From assembly GCA_030620035.1 (NCBI GenBank), contig JAUXAE010000032.1, forward strand, positions 1-10,217: a stretch of 10,217 nt of DNA, given 5' to 3'. Origin of the DNA: Dehalococcoidales bacterium (lineage in GTDB: Bacteria > Chloroflexota > Dehalococcoidia > Dehalococcoidales > JAUXAE01). Below the pieces are notes generated by a model. It worked only from the letters and a program-made list of their open reading frames with translations, had not been told where the DNA came from and made no database searches. Position numbers and translations under genes: made by a program. How positions within the stretch are numbered: position 1 is the stretch's first letter; each line of letters begins with the position of its first letter. Shown one piece after another: positions 6,740-10,217 of the stretch.

Positions 6740-7713
6740 AGACTACCGGCGTAAAGCTGTCGGTAACGCTGAGCCAGTTCGGTGGCAGTGGGCAGGCCCT
6801 GCCTGGCCCCTATTTTGCTAATTGAGAACTGGGCTACAATATCACCCAATCGGCCGCATTCATCAAGGGCCTTCCCCTTGAGCAGGCCGTAGAGAAAGCC
6901 GGCGACAAAGGCATCACCGGCACCGGTGGCCTCTGTAGTGGCCAGCCGCTTTCGGCTGGCCGGTTCAATAAGATGTTCACTATCGGCATCCCTGATGTAG
7001 GCAATGGCGGTAACCTTCTTGCCTCCTTTGTCCAGCCTCTTGCCCCGGCCTAGGGTAATGGCTACGATATGACAGCCTTGCTCAAGGCAGGTTTCAGCCC
7101 CCGCCTTGAAATCCTTATCGGTCAATTGCCCTATCTCACCCTCGTTGATAAAGAGGATATGGGTCCGGGCTAATATTGGAGATAGGGCTGTTAGTCCCCT
7201 GGTGGCATATAGGGCGCCAGGGGCAAAGCTTAGCCTGGTTGATGGTTCTAGCCTGGTTATAAGCTCCAGCAGCATCCTAAACTGACGGTCGTGAACAAAG
7301 GAAGAGAGGTGAATCAAGCCTGCCTGATTTACATAGGCCACATCCAGGTCATCATTGGTTAACAGGTTATTGGCCCCGGGCATAACATAGAGGGAGCGCT
7401 GGCCGGCGGGGTCACTGAGGCAGAATACGGCGCCGGTCCTGGCCCCCGGTTTTTCCCTGATTTGGCTGCTATCTACGCCGACCCTTTGAAAATCCTGGAG
7501 GAGTAGACTGCCCTCGGCATCATCGCCAACAGCGCCGATAAAACCAGTTCTAATGCCGAGCCTGGCCAAGCCATAGACAGTATTGGCTGCCGAGCCGCCG
7601 GGGAACGATTGGGCTTCCTTAACCGTTGCCTCGCCGTCATCTAGTAGCCGCTCTACCCGATACATATGGTCAATATTCAGTGCTCCCAGGCCAACTACTT
7701 CAATACGGCTCAT
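6736..7713 (-). CDS. PfkB-family (ribokinase-like) kinase, substrate unknown
   Basis: The family phosphorylates sugars or nucleosides with ATP. The 325-residue product begins MSRIEVVGLGALNID and has the substrate-side signature FPGGSAANTVYGLARLG (38-53), NEGE (190-193, the NxxE metal motif), TLGRG (220-224), and the C-terminal signature ATGAGDAFVAGFLYG (262-276) with catalytic Asp267. Length and motif order are normal. The residues I can see do not fix the substrate. The open frame extends back to a GTG at 7836, but the extra 41 residues are translated hairpin repeat (for example FPLSRERG), so ATG 7713 is the likely start, with AGGG 5 nt before it. It is last in the minus-strand group with the HAD, formyltransferase and PHP genes. 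Confidence 0.88.
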   Translation of the reverse strand: MSRIEVVGLGALNIDHMYRVERLLDDGEATVKEAQSFPGGSAANTVYGLARLGIRTGFIGAVGDDAEGSLLLQDFQRVGVDSSQIREKPGARTGAVFCLSDPAGQRSLYVMPGANNLLTNDDLDVAYVNQAGLIHLSSFVHDRQFRMLLELITRLEPSTRLSFAPGALYATRGLTALSPILARTHILFINEGEIGQLTDKDFKAGAETCLEQGCHIVAITLGRGKRLDKGGKKVTAIAYIRDADSEHLIEPASRKRLATTEATGAGDAFVAGFLYGLLKGKALDECGRLGDIVAQFSISKIGARQGLPTATELAQRYRQLYAGSL

Positions 7714-7722
7714 TTGAACCCT

Positions 7723-7800
7723 ATCCCCCTTTATCCCCCTTTCCCTTGATAAAGGGAAGGGGGAAGTTAGTTTCTTTAGAGAGGCAGTACCCCCTCTAAA
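7723..7800. repeat. Intergenic repeat block: 10-bp tandem repeat and two hairpins
   Basis: On the plus strand, ATCCCCCTTT is repeated twice (7723-7742). The second copy runs into a hairpin (7735-7763) with arms CCCCCTTTCCCTT and AAGGGAAGGGGG around a GATA loop, 12 pairs plus one bulged T. A second hairpin (7775-7800) pairs TTTAGAG with CTCTAAA and adds two more pairs after a mismatch. The block fills most of the 119-nt gap between the HAD and PfkB genes. Similar C-rich/G-rich hairpins translating as PLSRERG-like peptides recur as dispersed intergenic repeats in many environmental bacterial genomes, from memory. There is no T-run, so it does not look like a standard terminator; it may affect mRNA stability or be a small mobile palindrome. 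Confidence 0.7.
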
Positions 7801-7832
7801 ATTCCCTGTTTTGCGTCTCCTTTTAGGTAGAC

Positions 7833-8825
7833 TCACCCCAGCTTGCCCGCTTCCTCCCTGACCAGCTGTCTTATTCTCTTATGAATCTCAATGACCCCAT
7901 CAATGTCTTCTCTGCCTGATAGCCAGTGGAAGTAGCCCTGGTTATCCTCACCACCGGCTTTCTCCCTGGACTTTACGGCGGCTTCAAGACCACTGCGGCC
8001 ACCCTCCGGCCATAGCTTAAGCACCTCGGTCAGGTCGCTTATGTGTGTTGATGCCAGGCTCATCGTGGCGTAGGGCAGGGCATAGCGGTTGGCATTAAAG
8101 GCAATAGCCAGCCCGCCGGCCCTATCTACCGCCTGGAGCATTCTGAAATCGGTGATGCTGTCGCCGACCACTACCCATTGAGATAACGGCTGACGGTATC
8201 TAGCGGCAAATTCCTCTAAGGCGGCTACCTTGCGCCGCCCGCCGACCGGCCTGACCTGCCTTATCAGCCTGCCCAACTCGGTGTCAGGCAGCTTCTTAAA
8301 GAAGAAATCATCTAGCTTTTGCTTGATGCGGTCATCATCAGAAAAAGGCTTCATTGCCAGTATATCCTGCTCGGCCTGCTTCAGCAGGGCGGCGTCTTCT
8401 TTACATAATGATAGACGGAGTTTATCCAGGGGGAAGGGTGTACAGGCAACATTCTGGGCTTGAATAGCCAGTTTTTGGGTAATACGGCCGGCATATTGCT
8501 GATAGGTGGTGGTGATGCAGAATACCTGCCAGTCACGTGACTTGAGCCAGGAGACAAGCTCGGCGGCACCACCGGTTAGAGTGGCCTTGGTGGCCAGCGT
8601 GGCGATGTTATTTTCGGTAATGTTATGCAGTAACAGAAAGGGTACTATCAGGGCCAGGGTGTCCCCGGGCTCATAGTCCTGCCTTTCTTCCAGCGTCAGC
8701 AGGTCATCATAACGGCTGATGACCTCAAAGACCCTGTCGCCGTTGGGGAAGAGCTTCATCAAATCATAGGCATTGTCCTGGGGTGACAGCGGCCCTTCAA
8801 GGTCAAAACAGATGAGATTGTCTAT
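7833..8825 (-). CDS. HAD-family hydrolase (EhaR-like), apparent ATA start
   Basis: This is a probable phosphatase of the haloacid dehalogenase superfamily, 330 residues if read from ATA 8825. Motif I is ICFDLEGPLSPQDNAYD with nucleophile Asp8; the second acidic position is Glu10 where most HAD phosphatases have Asp. Motif II is the threonine run CITTTYQQY (about 103-111), motif III is the lysine in GGRRKVAALEEF (about 199), and motif IV is VVGDSITDFRML (about 219-230). The DLEGP...DNA wording recalls the DCEGP...DNA motif of archaeal EhaR-type HAD proteins, from memory. Motif I precedes the first usual start (TTG 8762), so initiation there would give a dead enzyme. The in-frame TAG at 8828-8826 leaves ATA 8825 as the best start, preceded by AGGGGGTGAGG. 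It lies 14 nt after the formyltransferase stop. A sequence error or an ATG-to-ATA change is possible. Confidence 0.8.
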   Translation of the reverse strand: MDNLICFDLEGPLSPQDNAYDLMKLFPNGDRVFEVISRYDDLLTLEERQDYEPGDTLALIVPFLLLHNITENNIATLATKATLTGGAAELVSWLKSRDWQVFCITTTYQQYAGRITQKLAIQAQNVACTPFPLDKLRLSLCKEDAALLKQAEQDILAMKPFSDDDRIKQKLDDFFFKKLPDTELGRLIRQVRPVGGRRKVAALEEFAARYRQPLSQWVVVGDSITDFRMLQAVDRAGGLAIAFNANRYALPYATMSLASTHISDLTEVLKLWPEGGRSGLEAAVKSREKAGGEDNQGYFHWLSGREDIDGVIEIHKRIRQLVREEAGKLG

Positions 8826-8839
8826 CTACCTCACCCCCT

Positions 8840-9658
8840 TCAGCCTTCCTTAATATATGAGTTTATCTCATCGGTCAGGTTATAGCCGCTTATTGGCCTG
8901 TCCTCGGCGTCAACAACTCGGCCATTAGTTATCTTAACCCCGCCCTGGCTGAAGGCCTTGAGGGTGGCAATTATCAGCGGGAACTCTCGGGCCAGCCCAT
9001 GCTTTCTGATGAGCTTAAATAGGGAGTTTTTTTCGCTTTGCTCTCTTTTAACCTCTTCAAGGGGCTTGCCTTTTATCTGCTGCCAGTAACTATCAAAGGG
9101 TTCGCCCCTGATGGGGAAGGTGCAGTAGCTTACCACCGGCCCCTTGTCCAGTTCCGGGGTTACCAGATGCATCATGGCCCCGGTCTCCTCAGTCCCCTTT
9201 TCAATTAGTTGCCAGACCACCTCCTGCCAGGTTCCGGTCGGGCCTCCCGGGGCCGCCGGGTGCAGGTTGAGCATATTGTATCTTGAGCACATCTCCGGGC
9301 CCACAATCAGCATATAGCCGGCCAGAACACAAAGGTCGGGGCTAAAACCCCGTAGGCGGGCCATAACCTCTCGGTCATAGTCAAGCCGCCACTGAGGGAG
9401 GCTGCCTCCCTGATGGTCAGTGGTGTTATTTTTATCCGCCTTAAACCCTTGATAGGAAAAGCAGACCAGGGGAATATTATAGCTCTCAACCAGTCTGATA
9501 AACAGGTCGCTCTCGGCAGATTCGCCCGGTTCACGACTCAAGAAGACAGAGGCTATCTCGGCTGTAATTTCACCCTGCCTGATGCTGTTTTGCACGGCTT
9601 CAAGGAGGTCCCTGGCGGCCTTGTCCCGGCCGCTGGAAAACCAGCCAATTTGATACAT
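8840..9658 (-). CDS. PurN-like formyltransferase family protein, divergent
   Basis: The protein is colinear with glycinamide ribonucleotide formyltransferase (PurN) but longer: 272 residues against about 210. The folate-side catalytic centre is kept: Asn131 and His133 in LNLHPAAPGG, His164 in GAMMHLVTPELDKGPVV, and Asp171. The C-terminus keeps the family's final NGRVVD...GYN block. The N-terminal phosphate loop, normally GNGSNLQ in PurN, reads FSSGRDKAARDLL, so the substrate may not be glycinamide ribonucleotide. Extra residues lie at about 70-92 and 185-230. The likely formyl donor is 10-formyltetrahydrofolate. The start ATG 9658 has AGGTG 4 nt upstream, overlapping the stop of the PHP gene. 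Annotation as purN is possible, but I would not assert it. Confidence 0.8.
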   Translation of the reverse strand: MYQIGWFSSGRDKAARDLLEAVQNSIRQGEITAEIASVFLSREPGESAESDLFIRLVESYNIPLVCFSYQGFKADKNNTTDHQGGSLPQWRLDYDREVMARLRGFSPDLCVLAGYMLIVGPEMCSRYNMLNLHPAAPGGPTGTWQEVVWQLIEKGTEETGAMMHLVTPELDKGPVVSYCTFPIRGEPFDSYWQQIKGKPLEEVKREQSEKNSLFKLIRKHGLAREFPLIIATLKAFSQGGVKITNGRVVDAEDRPISGYNLTDEINSYIKEG

Positions 9659-9665
9659 AGGTCAC

Positions 9666-10217
9666 CTACAGGTATTGTTTTTTTAGCTTTTGGGCCAAGC
9701 TACGGAAATGAACCAAGGGGCTGCTCCTATGGCCACAGACCTTGCCCTTGGCGATGGCCCAGAGGAAGTCATCCCGGCCGTTAAAATCGGGCATCTCTAC
9801 ATAGGCGTTACCTATTTCGGGAAGGGTGTGGGCATCACTGCCGGCGCTCTGGGCGATATTATATTTTAGGGCAAAGGCCCGGGCGTGGTCTACGGAGCGC
9901 AGCAAAATACTTCGTGAGTTTATCACCTCCAGTAGGTCAATCTGGTTCTGGGCGGCCAGTTTTTCTATTATCTTACCATCAAGGGCTGAGCCTCTCAAGA
10001 CATCAAAGGGGTGGGGGATACATACCAGGCCACCCTGGCCCCTGATTCTAGCTATCACCTCGATAGCAGAAAGGCCACTGGCTATGGTCTCACTTAAGAA
10101 CATACCCATAATTTCCCCATTTGGGGTCAGTACCTCCTCGGCTATTATCACCTTAAAGGGGGCCATGGCCTTAAGTTTTAGGGCACCTTCAATAGTGCCG
10201 TGGTCGGCTATGGCGAC
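9666..10217 (-). CDS. PHP-domain metal-dependent phosphoesterase (5' end outside window)
   Basis: The PHP family uses a cluster of metal ions to hydrolyse phosphate esters; members include histidinol phosphatase-like and nucleoside 3',5'-bisphosphate phosphatases. The frame is open to the window edge, so about 183 residues of the C-terminal part are visible. Metal-ligand motifs appear in order: ADHGTIEGA at the edge (residues 4-12 of the visible part), Glu in GEIMGMFL (about 35), His in CIPHPFD (about 69), and AGSDAHTLPEIG with the Asp-x-His pair (about 128-130). The first HxH motif lies outside. It is the first visible gene of the minus-strand group and ends 7 nt before the formyltransferase. 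Confidence 0.88.
   Translation of the reverse strand, partial: VAIADHGTIEGALKLKAMAPFKVIIAEEVLTPNGEIMGMFLSETIASGLSAIEVIARIRGQGGLVCIPHPFDVLRGSALDGKIIEKLAAQNQIDLLEVINSRSILLRSVDHARAFALKYNIAQSAGSDAHTLPEIGNAYVEMPDFNGRDDFLWAIAKGKVCGHRSSPLVHFRSLAQKLKKQYL

Noticed and set aside
7714..7836. N-terminal extension of the PfkB kinase from GTG 7836
   Set aside because: The extra residues are translated hairpin repeat; the kinase fold begins at MSRIEVVGLG from ATG 7713.
1..10217. CRISPR arrays, tRNA or rRNA genes, insertion sequences, phage or defence genes
   Set aside because: Looked for spaced direct repeats, tRNA-like cloverleaf ends, transposase motifs and inverted repeats flanking genes; none seen beyond the intergenic repeat at 7723-7800.

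Overview
The window holds eleven protein genes and no RNA genes, CRISPR array, transposase or phage gene that I can see. The gene set points to an anaerobic bacterium with folate-linked one-carbon metabolism of Wood-Ljungdahl type. My best guess is an uncultured Dehalococcoidia-like member of the Chloroflexota, but this rests on protein style and gene content, not on a marker-gene comparison. Base composition looks even across the window, and nothing stands out as recently transferred.

Region 1 (1-1768, minus strand) encodes formate--tetrahydrofolate ligase (3' part cut by the window edge) preceded by a CooC-type CO dehydrogenase nickel-insertion ATPase. Together they suggest a methyl-branch plus CODH/ACS gene neighbourhood. 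Region 2 (1769-2870) starts with a divergent promoter region, followed on the plus strand by a cysteine-rich putative Fe-S protein of unknown function. That gene overlaps a small 116-residue hypothetical gene.

Region 3 (2871-6735, plus strand) is a housekeeping operon behind a good sigma70-like promoter: aspS (aspartyl-tRNA synthetase, with residues suggesting the non-discriminating type), tig (trigger factor) and clpP. Spacings are 8 nt between aspS and tig and an ATGA overlap between tig and clpP. The familiar partner clpX does not follow.

Region 4 (6736-10217, minus strand) converges on clpP with stop codons that touch. Read in transcription order it is a compact set: a PHP-domain phosphoesterase (5' end outside the window), a PurN-like formyltransferase with a changed phosphate loop, a HAD-family phosphatase and a PfkB-family kinase. 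The first three are separated by 7-14 nt. The HAD and PfkB genes are separated by a repeat-rich spacer with two hairpins. The four-gene set looks like one transcription unit, but its pathway is not obvious.

The most interesting points are the PHP/formyltransferase/HAD/PfkB cassette, the HAD gene whose catalytic N-terminus lies upstream of every normal start codon (the only fitting start is ATA), the cysteine-rich protein, the overlapping promoters between cooC and that gene, and the hairpin repeat. None of these by itself proves a new system.
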